From Dactylosporangium sp. AC04546 (GTDB lineage: Bacteria > Actinomycetota > Actinomycetes > Mycobacteriales > Micromonosporaceae): 18,569 nt of DNA. A program made the position numbers and the translations under genes. How positions within the stretch are numbered: the first letter of the stretch is position 1; each line of letters starts with the position of its first letter. Location: NCBI RefSeq assembly GCF_022095675.1, contig NZ_JAHYSG010000170.1, forward strand, positions 1 through 18,569. Reading direction: 5' to 3'. The notes under the pieces were generated by a model. That model saw only the letters and a list, made by a program, of their open reading frames with translations. It searched no databases and was not told the origin of the DNA. Below, piece after piece: positions 5,927-13,222 of this stretch.

Positions 5927-6304
5927 ATGGACGAGAACGAGGCCCGGCGGGTGGTCGACGCGCTGCGCGAACGCGGCGTGCCGGCCCACCTGGAGCTGGC
6001 CAAGGCCGGGCTGTCGCAGTTCGGCGTGCGGGTGACGCTGTTCGACGGCCGGGTCGCGGTGTGGGACACCGACGGCACGGCGGGCCTGGAGGCGCAGGTG
6101 ATGCGCGACGGCATGCTGGTCGGCTACGTGCCGATGATCGAGGGCTCCGACCACTTCACGGAACCGCAGATCGTGGACGCGATCGCGCGGACCGACTACG
6201 ACCGCCCGATCGCGCGGCAGCACCGCACGGCCCCGCCGCCGGCACCGTCGCTCCCCCAGGAGGGTGGCTTCTTCCGCCGCTTCCGCGAGGGCTTCAGAAG
6301 CTAG
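5927..6304 (+). CDS. Conserved hypothetical protein
   Basis: A 125-residue protein I cannot assign. It has an N-terminal helix (MDENEARRVVDALRERG), a mixed alpha/beta middle (HLELAKAGLSQFGVRVTLFDGRVAVWDTD), then VGYVPMIEGSDHFTEPQIVDAIARTDYD. The tail is Pro-rich with a basic FFRRFREGFRS end. It looks cytosolic and complete. It appears to be transcribed without a leader. Its stop shares the palindrome CTAG with the stop of the opposing gene, giving a 4 bp tail-to-tail overlap. Coding quality is good (strong third-position GC). Confidence 0.8.
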   Translation: MDENEARRVVDALRERGVPAHLELAKAGLSQFGVRVTLFDGRVAVWDTDGTAGLEAQVMRDGMLVGYVPMIEGSDHFTEPQIVDAIARTDYDRPIARQHRTAPPPAPSLPQEGGFFRRFREGFRS

Positions 6305-6777
6305 GAGTCGTACACCTGGGAGCGCTCGATCTCGGCGAACGCGCGCTGGAGGTCCGGGGCGAACGGGCGGGCCGCCGACAGGAAAGCGATCAGCAGCGGC
6401 GCGTGGCGGGCGAGCGCGCGGGGCGAGGGCCGGTGCTCCTCGTCGGCCTCCTCGTGCACGCCGAGCGCGCCGATCAGCACGACCGCCATGACCTGCGGGT
6501 CGACCTCCTGCCACTCGATCGCGGCCCGGACGGCGCCCTCCAGCGCGGCCCGCACGTCGTCGCCGTCGAGCCCGTCGGGGTGCAGCTCCTCGAGCCGGTT
6601 GCGCACGACGGTGCCGAGGACGAGCCCGGTCTGCTCCGGGTCGAGCGACCCGAGCTGCTCGACCGCGGCCTCGAACGCCTCCTTGTCCCGTTCGCGGGCG
6701 GCCTCGACGGCGTCGGCGGCGGCGGTCGCGATGGCCCGGGCCGGTGGAGGCAGGTGTCGCCAGGTAGCGCTCGTCAC
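6301..6777 (-). CDS. Conserved all-helical hypothetical protein
   Basis: A 158-residue protein that looks entirely helical, with many Ala, Glu and Arg (for example AIATAAADAVEAARERDKEA and VRAALEGAVRAAIEWQEVD). There is no signal, membrane segment or recognised domain. The GTG at 6777 is supported by a TAGGGT hexamer seven bases upstream. It is divergent from the ECF41 operon and overlaps the preceding gene by 4 bp at the stop codons. Function is not inferred. Confidence 0.75.
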   Translation of the reverse strand: MTSATWRHLPPPARAIATAAADAVEAARERDKEAFEAAVEQLGSLDPEQTGLVLGTVVRNRLEELHPDGLDGDDVRAALEGAVRAAIEWQEVDPQVMAVVLIGALGVHEEADEEHRPSPRALARHAPLLIAFLSAARPFAPDLQRAFAEIERSQVYDS

Positions 6778-6790
6778 CCGCTGAACCCTA
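6778..6790 (-). promoter_or_regulatory. Leaderless -10 element for the helical hypothetical gene
   Basis: On the minus strand TAGGGT (6790-6785) precedes the GTG at 6777 by seven bases. No -35 can be named. Confidence 0.4.
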
Positions 6791-6826
6791 ATGCCTCGGG
6801 GGCGTGGTCCAGGACACAGCGGGGAC

Positions 6827-6862
6827 TGTCACGTTCCGGGTGGGGAGCCCCGTCGTACCTGC
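6827..6862 (+). promoter_or_regulatory. ECF41-type promoter (TGTCACG-N17-CGTC)
   Basis: TGTCACG (6827-6833) and CGTC (6851-6854) are separated by 17 bases and lie just before the ATG at 6863. The known ECF41 target motif is TGTCACA with CGTC at -10. The expected start site falls on or next to the ATG, so the transcript would be leaderless. This suggests the ECF41 factor of the same operon drives its own transcription. Confidence 0.7.
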
Positions 6863-7309
6863 ATGACCAACACCGCACGCATGAGCATCAACGAGGTCAG
6901 TCCCGCCGCCTACCAGGCCGTGCTCGGCCTCGAGAAGTACATCCGCGCCAACGTCGACGGCGAGCTGCTGCACCTGATCAAGCTCCGCGCCTCGATCATG
7001 AACGGCTGCTCGTTCTGCGTCGACATGCACAGCCGGGAGGGGCTCGCCGACGGCATGTCCAGCCGCAAGCTGTTCGCGGTCGGGGCGTGGCGCGAGGCGC
7101 CGTTCTTCGACGAGCGGGAGCGGGCCGCGCTCGACCTGACCGAGGAGGTCACCCGCCTGGGCGACCACGGGGTGAGCGACGAGGTGTGGAACAGCGCCGT
7201 CAAGCACTTCGGCCAGGAGGGTGTCGCCAACCTGCTGATGGCGATTGCGACGATCAACGTGTGGAACCGCCTCTCGGTGTCGACCAGGACGCAGCCTCCG
7301 GTGGAATGA
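6863..7309 (+). CDS. AhpD-like carboxymuconolactone decarboxylase family protein
   Basis: A 148-residue helical protein with the active-site motif NGCSFCVDMH (Cys49, Cys52 and His56), as in AhpD-like alkylhydroperoxidases of the CMD fold. Such proteins use the CxxC pair in thiol redox chemistry. ECF41 sigma factors are characteristically encoded next to carboxymuconolactone decarboxylases, oxidoreductases or epimerases, and this is that arrangement. The ATG at 6863 is chosen: family N-termini match MTNTARMSINEVSPAAYQAV, and an ECF41-type promoter ends just upstream. The stop overlaps the sigma factor start (ATGA). It is probably the main target of the ECF41 factor; the physiological substrate is unknown. 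Confidence 0.92.
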   Translation: MTNTARMSINEVSPAAYQAVLGLEKYIRANVDGELLHLIKLRASIMNGCSFCVDMHSREGLADGMSSRKLFAVGAWREAPFFDERERAALDLTEEVTRLGDHGVSDEVWNSAVKHFGQEGVANLLMAIATINVWNRLSVSTRTQPPVE

Positions 7310-8142
7310 CCGTCTTCGCCGCGCATCGACCGATGCTGTACGGCCTGGCGTACCGCCTGCTGGGCAGCGTCCACGACGCCGAGGACGTGCTCCAGGAGGC
7401 GTACCTGCGCTGGAGCCGGGCCGACCGGTCGGAGGTCGCCGAGCCGCGCCGCTACCTGACCCGGGTGGTGGCGCGGCTCGCCGTCGACCTGCTGCGGTCC
7501 CGGCAGGCGCGGCGCGAGGAGTACGTCGGGACCTGGCTGCCGGAGCCGGTGTCGACCGAGCCCTCGCCGTTCGGGGCGGTCGACACCTCCGACCTGTCGA
7601 TCGCCGTGCTGCACCTGCTGGAGCGGCTGACCCCGCCGCAGCGCGCGGTGTACGTGCTGCACACCGCGTTCGGCCTGCCCTACGGCGAGATCGGCGAGGT
7701 GCTCGGCCGCAGCGCCGACGACTGCCGGCAGCTGCACCACCGGGCGGGCGACGCGATCAGCGGGCGGGCCCGGTTCACCACCAACCCGGCCGAGCACCGG
7801 CGCCTCCTCGACGGGTTCGTGGCCGCCGCCCGGGGCGGGGACGTGGCGACGCTGGAGCGGCTGCTGCACGACGACGTCGTGGTGTGGAGCGACGGCGGCG
7901 GCCGGGTGAGGGCGGCACTGAACCCGATCTACGGGCGGGAGAAGGCGATCCGCTTCTGGACCAAGGTCGCCGGCCGCACCCGCGACCTCGCGCCGGTGCA
8001 GGTCAACGGCGAGTCGGGCCTGCTGGTCCGGGGGTTCAACCGCTACGCGCTGGCGATCTCGGTCGCCGACGGCCGGATCACCGGCCTCTACATGATGGCG
8101 AACCCGGACAAGCTCTCAACCTTCGCGGGGGTTCTCTCGTAG
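7306..8142 (+). CDS. ECF41-family RNA polymerase sigma factor
   Basis: A 278-residue sigma factor. Region 2 spans about residues 5-70 (LAYRLLGSVHDAEDVLQEAYLRW) and region 4 about 100-150. A SnoaL-like C-terminal domain follows from about 165. The three signature motifs of ECF41 are present: WLPEP (77-81) between regions 2 and 4, DGGGR (196-200; usually DGGGK), and NPDKL (266-270) near the end. In this family the C-terminal domain replaces an anti-sigma factor and controls activity from within the protein. The start overlaps the AhpD-like gene by ATGA. The Lys-to-Arg change in DGGGK is conservative. A SigE-family sigma gene follows after eight bases. Confidence 0.95.
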   Translation: MTVFAAHRPMLYGLAYRLLGSVHDAEDVLQEAYLRWSRADRSEVAEPRRYLTRVVARLAVDLLRSRQARREEYVGTWLPEPVSTEPSPFGAVDTSDLSIAVLHLLERLTPPQRAVYVLHTAFGLPYGEIGEVLGRSADDCRQLHHRAGDAISGRARFTTNPAEHRRLLDGFVAAARGGDVATLERLLHDDVVVWSDGGGRVRAALNPIYGREKAIRFWTKVAGRTRDLAPVQVNGESGLLVRGFNRYALAISVADGRITGLYMMANPDKLSTFAGVLS

Positions 8143-8150
8143 AACAGGGT
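8117..8150 (+). promoter_or_regulatory. Candidate ECF promoter inside the 3' end of the ECF41 gene
   Basis: CAACC (8117-8121) and CGT (8138-8140) are 16 bases apart, matching the general AAC...CGT pattern of ECF promoters. The predicted start lies within a few bases of the ATG at 8151. This could let the second sigma factor drive its own gene. The match is short and could be chance. Confidence 0.35.
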
Positions 8151-8666
8151 ATGCGCGACTTCGACGAGTTCGCCGCCGCGGCGGCCCGGCCGCTGCTCCG
8201 CCTCGGCTGGCTGCTCAGCGGCAGTGCGGAGCAGGCCCAGGATCTCGCGCAGACGGCGCTGGTCCGCACGTACACGGCCTGGCACCGGGTGCGGGAGGAG
8301 GACGCGCTCGCGTACGCCCGCCGCGTGCTGGTCAACCTGCACACCGACTGGCTGCGCCGCCGGCCCTGGCGGGAGGTGGCGCTCGCCGAGCCGCCGGAGC
8401 TGGCCGCCGCCGACCCGGGCCACACCGCCGTCGAGGAGCGGGCGGCCCTGATCGCCGCCCTCCAGACGCTGAGCCGCAAGGAGCGCGCGGCGGTCGTGCT
8501 GCGGTACTACGCCGACCTGTCCGAGCGGGAGACCGCGCAGACGCTGGGGGTGAGCGTCGGCACGGTCAAGTCGGTGTGCTCCCGGGCGCTCGCCAAGCTG
8601 CGCGCCAGCCCGCTGCTGCAAGTGGACCCCGAACTCGCCCGTACAACCTCTGGAGCGGCGTCATGA
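8151..8666 (+). CDS. SigE-family ECF sigma factor
   Basis: A 171-residue sigma factor with region 2 (FAAAAARPLLRLGWLLSGSA through YARRVLVNLHTDWLRRR, about residues 6-65) and region 4 (AVVLRYYADLSERETAQTLG followed by VSVGTVKSVCSRALAKLR, about 115-155). Length and motifs fit the SigE-family group common in Streptomyces and Micromonosporaceae. The ATG at 8151 follows the ECF41 stop by eight bases with only a weak AGGG upstream. The stop overlaps the next gene by ATGA, pointing to tight coupling with that membrane protein. The residues between regions 2 and 4 are Ala/Pro/Glu-rich. It is a separate group from the ECF41 factor and does not carry a C-terminal extension. Confidence 0.93.
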   Translation: MRDFDEFAAAAARPLLRLGWLLSGSAEQAQDLAQTALVRTYTAWHRVREEDALAYARRVLVNLHTDWLRRRPWREVALAEPPELAAADPGHTAVEERAALIAALQTLSRKERAAVVLRYYADLSERETAQTLGVSVGTVKSVCSRALAKLRASPLLQVDPELARTTSGAAS

Positions 8667-9406
8667 CCACGGACCTGGACCTCAACGAGCGGCTCGCCGA
8701 CGCGGCGTCGGCGGCACCGGACCAGCTGGGCGTCACCATCGGCGAGCTGCGCCGGCGGGGCGCGAGCCGGCGCCGGACCCGGGCGGGCGTCGCCTCGGCG
8801 GCCGCGGCGCTGGTGGTGGCCGGCGGCGCGTTCGCGGTCGCGGGCGGTGAACCGGCCCCGATCGCGGCGCCCGGCGGCCCGTCCCCGTCCCCGTCGCTGT
8901 CCGCGATCCCCGTCACCGACCTGCCCCGCGTGTACATCAGCCTGTCGCCGTCGGGAACCGTCGAGCTCGGCGAGCCCGTCGGGAACGCCTCGGTGTCGCT
9001 GTGGTTCGCCGAGGCGGACGCGCGGTTCGTGATGGTCTTCGGTATCCGGGACGACGCCGGCCGGCTGGTGCTGCAGGCGGTCGAGAGCGACCCGGACGTG
9101 ACGCCGCCCGGCCCCGGGGACGTCGGCTTCCACGCGGGCTTCACGACGTTCGGTGGCGACAGCCAGTTCCTGCTCGGCTACCTGGTCGCGCCGGCCGGGC
9201 ACGGTCCGGGCGCGGTCGCGAAGGTGTCGCTGACGATCGACGGCGTGCCGACCACCGCGGAGACGAGCGCGTGGCCCAAGGATCCCCGGGTGGTCGCGTG
9301 GTGGGTGCGGCTGCCGGCCGGCACCGCGCCGCCGGACGTCACCGGATTGACCGCGGTCGACGAGCGCGGCACGGTCATCGCGAGGGTTCCGGCAGGGCTG
9401 CGCTGA
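8663..9406 (+). CDS. Single-pass membrane protein, probable partner of the SigE-type factor
   Basis: A 247-residue protein with a short cytoplasmic N-terminus (about residues 1-40, including a basic RRRGASRRRTR stretch), one transmembrane helix (about 41-61) and an extracellular Pro/Ser linker (PSPSPSLS). A beta-rich outer domain follows. Its ATG overlaps the sigma factor stop (ATGA), the position where anti-sigma or sensor proteins of SigE-family factors are usually found. The N-terminal segment is too short for a classical zinc anti-sigma domain and has no HxxxCxxC motif. The anti-sigma role is therefore inferred from context. The outer domain is not recognised; it may sense envelope conditions. 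Confidence 0.85.
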   Translation: MTTDLDLNERLADAASAAPDQLGVTIGELRRRGASRRRTRAGVASAAAALVVAGGAFAVAGGEPAPIAAPGGPSPSPSLSAIPVTDLPRVYISLSPSGTVELGEPVGNASVSLWFAEADARFVMVFGIRDDAGRLVLQAVESDPDVTPPGPGDVGFHAGFTTFGGDSQFLLGYLVAPAGHGPGAVAKVSLTIDGVPTTAETSAWPKDPRVVAWWVRLPAGTAPPDVTGLTAVDERGTVIARVPAGLR

Positions 9407-9447
9407 GCGAGGCCCAGGCGTAGCGTCAGGCGCGAGGAGGCGCCGCC

Positions 9448-9828
9448 ATGCCTGCCAACTTCGCCGACTACGGCGTCGAGCTGCCCGAGCGCCCGCTCGC
9501 ATCGCGCGACGGCCAGGCCGAACGCCTGCTGCGGACCGACGCACTCCGCCCGTTCGCCGGGGCGCCCATGACCCCCTACGCCGGGCCGCTGGACGACGAC
9601 GGCCTCGCCGAGTCGATCCGGCAGCACGCGGAGACGCTGTACCACCCGGTCGGCACCTGCCGGATGGGCACCGACGACGGCGCCGTGGTCGACCCGCGGC
9701 TGCGGGCGCGCGGCCTGACCGGCGTGCGGGTGGCCGACGCCTCGGTCATGCCCAGGATCAACCGGGGCCACACGATGGCCCCGGTCTACATGATCGCCGA
9801 ACGCGCGGCGGACCTGATCAGGTCCTAG
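9448..9828 (+). pseudogene. C-terminal remnant of a GMC oxidoreductase
   Basis: A 126-residue open frame containing only the C-terminal end of glucose-methanol-choline oxidoreductases. The landmarks are [21 protein letters not shown] with the catalytic His of YHPVGT, then [19 protein letters not shown] with His in the place of the second catalytic residue, and IAERAADLI at the end. A full enzyme has about 500 residues; the FAD-binding Rossmann part and substrate domain are missing and are not found upstream. The fragment nevertheless has an ATG after a GAGGAG ribosome-site-like sequence held in a small GGCGC/GCGCC hairpin (9429-9444), and no internal stop. It may be a relic or a small protein made from a relic. 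It cannot be a working GMC enzyme. Confidence 0.85.
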
Positions 9829-10431
9829 CTAGGACACGACGGCGGGCTGGCCGGCGTTGCGGCGCAGGAGCACGACCGTCACCAGCGGCCAGGCCGCCTC
9901 GGCGCCGGTCGCGACCCGCTCGGCCAGGCCGACCAGCGATCCGGCGCCCAGCGCGACGGCGAACACGAACACCAGCGCGACGAGCACGAACGTCGCGGTG
10001 AGCATGACGGCGGCCGACGGGCGGAACGGCCCGCCGCCCGGCCGGCGCCAGAGTGCCGGCCACAGCGCCAGGCAGGCCAGCGCGATGGTCGCCGCCGCCT
10101 GGTGCGCGGCCGACTCGCCCGCCATCGGCACCGGGATGGCCGCGACCAGGATGGTGGCCAGCCCGCCGATCGCCAGCATCAGCCGGCACGGTCCGGAGAG
10201 CGGGCGCAGGCCGAGGGCGGTCACGGCGTGGCAGACGCCGACGCCGACCAGGGCGAGCGTCATCACCCAGCGGTGGGCGGCGCCCATGCCGGCCAGGGCG
10301 CTGATCGTGTCCTGCAGCGAGTCGAACCCGGCGGGCTGGAGCGCGGCGGCGACCGTCCACCCGCCGATCAGCAGCACGGGTGCCGCGGCCGAGGACCACA
10401 GCGCAAACGTGGGGACGAAGTCGCGGCGCAC
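9829..10431 (-). CDS. DUF998 family membrane protein
   Basis: A 200-residue protein with about six transmembrane helices and the DUF998 landmarks: G near the first helix, DSLQDTISALAGMGAAHRWVM in the first loop, then GLRPL, and a His in the AHQAAATIA helix. The function of the family is not known. The GTG at 10431 gives the expected N-terminus; a CATACT sequence seven bases upstream deviates from TANNNT by one base. Its stop directly follows the stop of the GMC remnant (adjacent TAGs on opposite strands). It is divergent from ohrR, so the operator dyad between them could also affect it. Confidence 0.88.
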   Translation of the reverse strand: MRRDFVPTFALWSSAAAPVLLIGGWTVAAALQPAGFDSLQDTISALAGMGAAHRWVMTLALVGVGVCHAVTALGLRPLSGPCRLMLAIGGLATILVAAIPVPMAGESAAHQAAATIALACLALWPALWRRPGGGPFRPSAAVMLTATFVLVALVFVFAVALGAGSLVGLAERVATGAEAAWPLVTVVLLRRNAGQPAVVS

Positions 10432-10471
10432 TAGGCCGAGTATGCCCCGCGACCGGCACCCCCGCTCGTTA

Positions 10472-10500
10472 AGTCGCGCACGACTGAATCGTGCGCTACT
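10472..10500. promoter_or_regulatory. OhrR operator dyad upstream of ohrR
   Basis: GCGCACGA (10476-10483) and TCGTGCGC (10489-10496) form a perfect 8 bp inverted repeat with a 5-base centre. After one mismatch the arms continue for three more pairs (AGT/ACT, 10472-10500). The right arm touches the -10 region of ohrR, fitting autorepression by a MarR-type dimer. The sequence differs from the AT-rich operators described for Bacillus OhrR. Confidence 0.75.
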
Positions 10501-10508
10501 GTTGGCCC
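10497..10508 (+). promoter_or_regulatory. Leaderless -10 element for ohrR
   Basis: TACTGT (10497-10502) fits TANNNT and precedes the GTG at 10509 by six bases. This decides the start: the GTG at 10491 lies inside the operator and upstream of the predicted transcript. Confidence 0.55.
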
Positions 10509-10979
10509 GTGGATGTGCTGCCGCTGGACCGGCAGGTCTGTTTCGCGCTGTACACCGCCTCCCGGGCGGTCACGGCGCGCTACCGGCCGCTGCTCGACGA
10601 GTTAGGGCTCACGTACCCGCAGTACCTCGTCCTACTCGCCCTCTGGGAGCGCGACGGGCGGACCGTCAAGGACCTCGGCACGGCGCTGCGGCTGGACTCC
10701 AGCACGCTGTCGCCACTGCTCAAGCGCCTGGAGACGGCCGGCCTCGTGCACCGCGAGCGGCGGGCCGACGACGAGCGCTCGGTCACCGTCCGGCTCACCC
10801 CGCAGGGCGCGGGGCTGCGCACCCGGGCCTCCGCGCTGCCCGCGCGGCTGCTCTGCGCCGACGGCCTCGACCTGGACGAGCTCAACGAGCTGCGGATCAC
10901 GCTGACCCGGCTCACCACAGCACTGGACATGGCACTCGATGGGCGAGGAGAGATCGATGCAGGTGCTCTACACGGCTGA
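10509..10979 (+). CDS. ohrR: OhrR, organic peroxide-sensing MarR-family repressor
   Basis: A 156-residue MarR-family protein. The N-terminal CFALYTASRAVTARYRPLLDE motif carries the sensing Cys11, and Tyr25 and Tyr36 match the conserved tyrosines that contact it (spacing as in Xanthomonas C22/Y36/Y47). A second cysteine, Cys116, is 105 residues after the first, the spacing of the two-Cys class in which peroxide causes an intersubunit disulfide. The winged helix covers about residues 53-98 (VKDLGTALRLDSSTLSPLLK and the RRADDERSVTV wing). It should repress itself and ohr until oxidised. Leu32 is encoded by TTA, a rare codon in this kind of genome. Its end overlaps ohr by 23 bases. Confidence 0.93.
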   Translation: MDVLPLDRQVCFALYTASRAVTARYRPLLDELGLTYPQYLVLLALWERDGRTVKDLGTALRLDSSTLSPLLKRLETAGLVHRERRADDERSVTVRLTPQGAGLRTRASALPARLLCADGLDLDELNELRITLTRLTTALDMALDGRGEIDAGALHG

Positions 10980-11372
10980 CGTCACCGCCACCGGCGACGG
11001 CCGCGACGGCCACGTCACCAGCTCCGACGGGATCATCGACGTCGACGTCGCGGTGCCCAAGGAGATGGGCGGCGCCGGCGGCGCGACCAACCCCGAGCAG
11101 CTCTTCGCCGCCGGCTACGCGGCCTGCTACCACAGCGCCCTGCGCCTGGTCGCGCGCCGCGCGAAGGTCTCGGTCGACGGCACGGTCGTCAACGCGAAGG
11201 TCGGCATCGGCCCCAACGGCAGCGGCGGGTTCGGGCTCCAGGTGGCCCTCGCCGTGACCATCCCCGGCACCGACCGCGAGACCGCGCTCCGCCTCGCCGA
11301 GGCCGCGCACCAGGTCTGCCCCTACTCGAACGCCACCCGTGGCAACATCGACGTGACGCTGGAGGTGGCCGC

Positions 11373-11376
<4 letters not shown>
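10957..11376 (+). CDS. ohr: Ohr, organic hydroperoxide reductase
   Basis: A 139-residue OsmC/Ohr-fold protein that reduces organic hydroperoxides, usually with lipoylated proteins as electron donor. The catalytic cysteines are Cys57 (GYAACYHSA) and Cys121 (CPYSNATRGNI). The active-site Arg16 (GRDGHVTSSDG) and Glu47 (NPEQLFAAGY) are in place. The ATG at 10957 has a GAGGAG ribosome site six bases upstream and gives the normal N-terminus MQVLYTADV; the in-frame ATG at 10939 would add an unusual extension. The stop overlaps the next start (ATGA). It acts as a cytosolic dimer under OhrR control. Confidence 0.95.
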
Positions 11377-12368
<992 letters not shown>

Positions 12369-12373
12369 GCGCC

Positions 12374-12408
12374 GGGGATGGCAGCATGGAGTCCGTGCTG
12401 CCATCCCC
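12374..12408 (+). terminator. Hairpin with 13 bp perfect stem over the GNAT start
   Basis: GGGGATGGCAGCA (12374-12386) pairs with TGCTGCCATCCCC (12396-12408) around a 9-base loop. It starts six bases after the oxidoreductase stop and contains the ATG at 12386 and the in-frame GTG at 12395. It could end the ohr operon transcript, or hide the GNAT start in read-through RNA. No U-tract follows. Confidence 0.7.
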
Positions 12409-12961
12409 TGATCTGCGGACCGACCGCCTGGTGCTGCGCCGCTGGGCCGAGGCCGACCGCGCCCCGTTCGCCGCGATGAACGCCGACCCGGAGGTCATGC
12501 GGTACTTCCCGCGCCCGCTCACCCCGGGCGAGAGCGACGCCCTCGTGGACCGGATCGAGCAGCAGTTCGCCGAGCACGGCTACGGCCTGTGGGCGGTGTC
12601 CACCGTGGACGACCCGTTCATCGGCTTCGTCGGCCTGATGTGGCAGCGCATCGACGCCCCGTGGGCGCCGGCGCTGGAGATCGGCTGGCGCCTGGCCCGC
12701 CACGCGTGGGGCCGGGGCTACGCGACCGAGGCCGCAGTGGCCGCCCGCGACTTCGCCTTCCGCCCCCGTGAGGAGGGCGGCGCGGGCATGGCGGACATCG
12801 TCTCCATGACCACCGTGACGAACACCCCGTCGCAGGCGGTGATGCGCAAGATCGGCATGACCCGCGACCCGGCCGACGACTTCCGCCACCCCAGCCTGCC
12901 GGTGGGCCACCCGCTGGAGCGGCACGTCCTGTACCGCCTACACCGCCCGGCGGCCGCCTGA
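12386..12961 (+). CDS. GNAT family N-acetyltransferase (RimJ/RimL type)
   Basis: A 191-residue acetyltransferase of the Acetyltransf_3 group. It begins with RTDRLVLRRWAEADRAPF, then MNADPEVMRYFPRPLTP, the central strand GFVGLMWQ, and the acetyl-CoA binding segment RLARHAWGRGYATEA (the R/Q-x-x-G-x-G/A motif as RGYATEA). The final VTNTPSQAVMRKIGM motif is typical of RimL-like enzymes. It transfers acetyl from acetyl-CoA to an unidentified amine. ATG 12386 or GTG 12395 is the start; both lie within the hairpin. It may be translated only when that structure is open, or from a short transcript starting within it. Confidence 0.9.
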   Translation: MESVLPSPDLRTDRLVLRRWAEADRAPFAAMNADPEVMRYFPRPLTPGESDALVDRIEQQFAEHGYGLWAVSTVDDPFIGFVGLMWQRIDAPWAPALEIGWRLARHAWGRGYATEAAVAARDFAFRPREEGGAGMADIVSMTTVTNTPSQAVMRKIGMTRDPADDFRHPSLPVGHPLERHVLYRLHRPAAA

Positions 12962-13140
12962 GCCGCCCGGCATCGCCCGAGCCGCCCGGCACTGCCTGAC
13001 CACCCCGCAGGTCGGACCCCGCACCCCACCGCCGCGCCGCCACGCCCTGCCGACGCCACCACGCTGTGCCCGGCGAGCCACCAGCTCTCGCCCGGAACCG
13101 CCGACCCCGACGGCGCCCCGGCGCCCGCACCGGCCACGGC
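12962..13140. other. Intergenic stretch with a short direct repeat
   Basis: GAGCCGCCCGGCA occurs at 12960-12972 and again at 12979-12991 (19 bp period), overlapping the GNAT stop. The rest is C-rich sequence without a convincing reading frame. Open frames crossing it on the minus strand are Arg/Gly/Pro-rich and not protein-like. Confidence 0.5.
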
Positions 13141-13164
13141 CGCGGAGGCATGGGTGCCTCCGCG
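13141..13164. terminator. Perfect 10 bp-stem hairpin
   Basis: CGCGGAGGCA (13141-13150) and TGCCTCCGCG (13155-13164) flank the loop TGGG. It could be a terminator for the GNAT gene 180 bp upstream, or part of the dyad cluster that follows. Confidence 0.65.
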
Positions 13165-13165
13165 C

Positions 13166-13205
13166 GATATTCCTGGGAGGAATATTTATTCCTGACCGGA
13201 ATATC
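13166..13205. promoter_or_regulatory. AT-rich 40 bp near-palindrome with two TATTCC-N5-GGAATA sites
   Basis: Sixteen of twenty base pairs match across the whole 40 bp. Within it TATTCC-N5-GGAATA occurs twice (13168-13184 and 13187-13203), 19 bp apart, and the outer arms are GATATTCC/GGAATATC. The AT content is far above the surroundings. It looks like a tandem operator for a dimeric regulator, but no gene start is clearly placed next to it. Confidence 0.65.
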
Positions 13206-13222
13206 TTCCGAGACGGCATACC

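Noticed and set aside
8507..9544. 345-codon minus-strand frame opposite the SigE partner gene
   Set aside because: Arg-rich, no recognisable motif, and entirely antisense to coupled genes with good codon statistics.
10491..10508. Earlier GTG start for ohrR
   Set aside because: It lies inside the operator dyad and upstream of the predicted transcript start, and adds residues not found in OhrR proteins.
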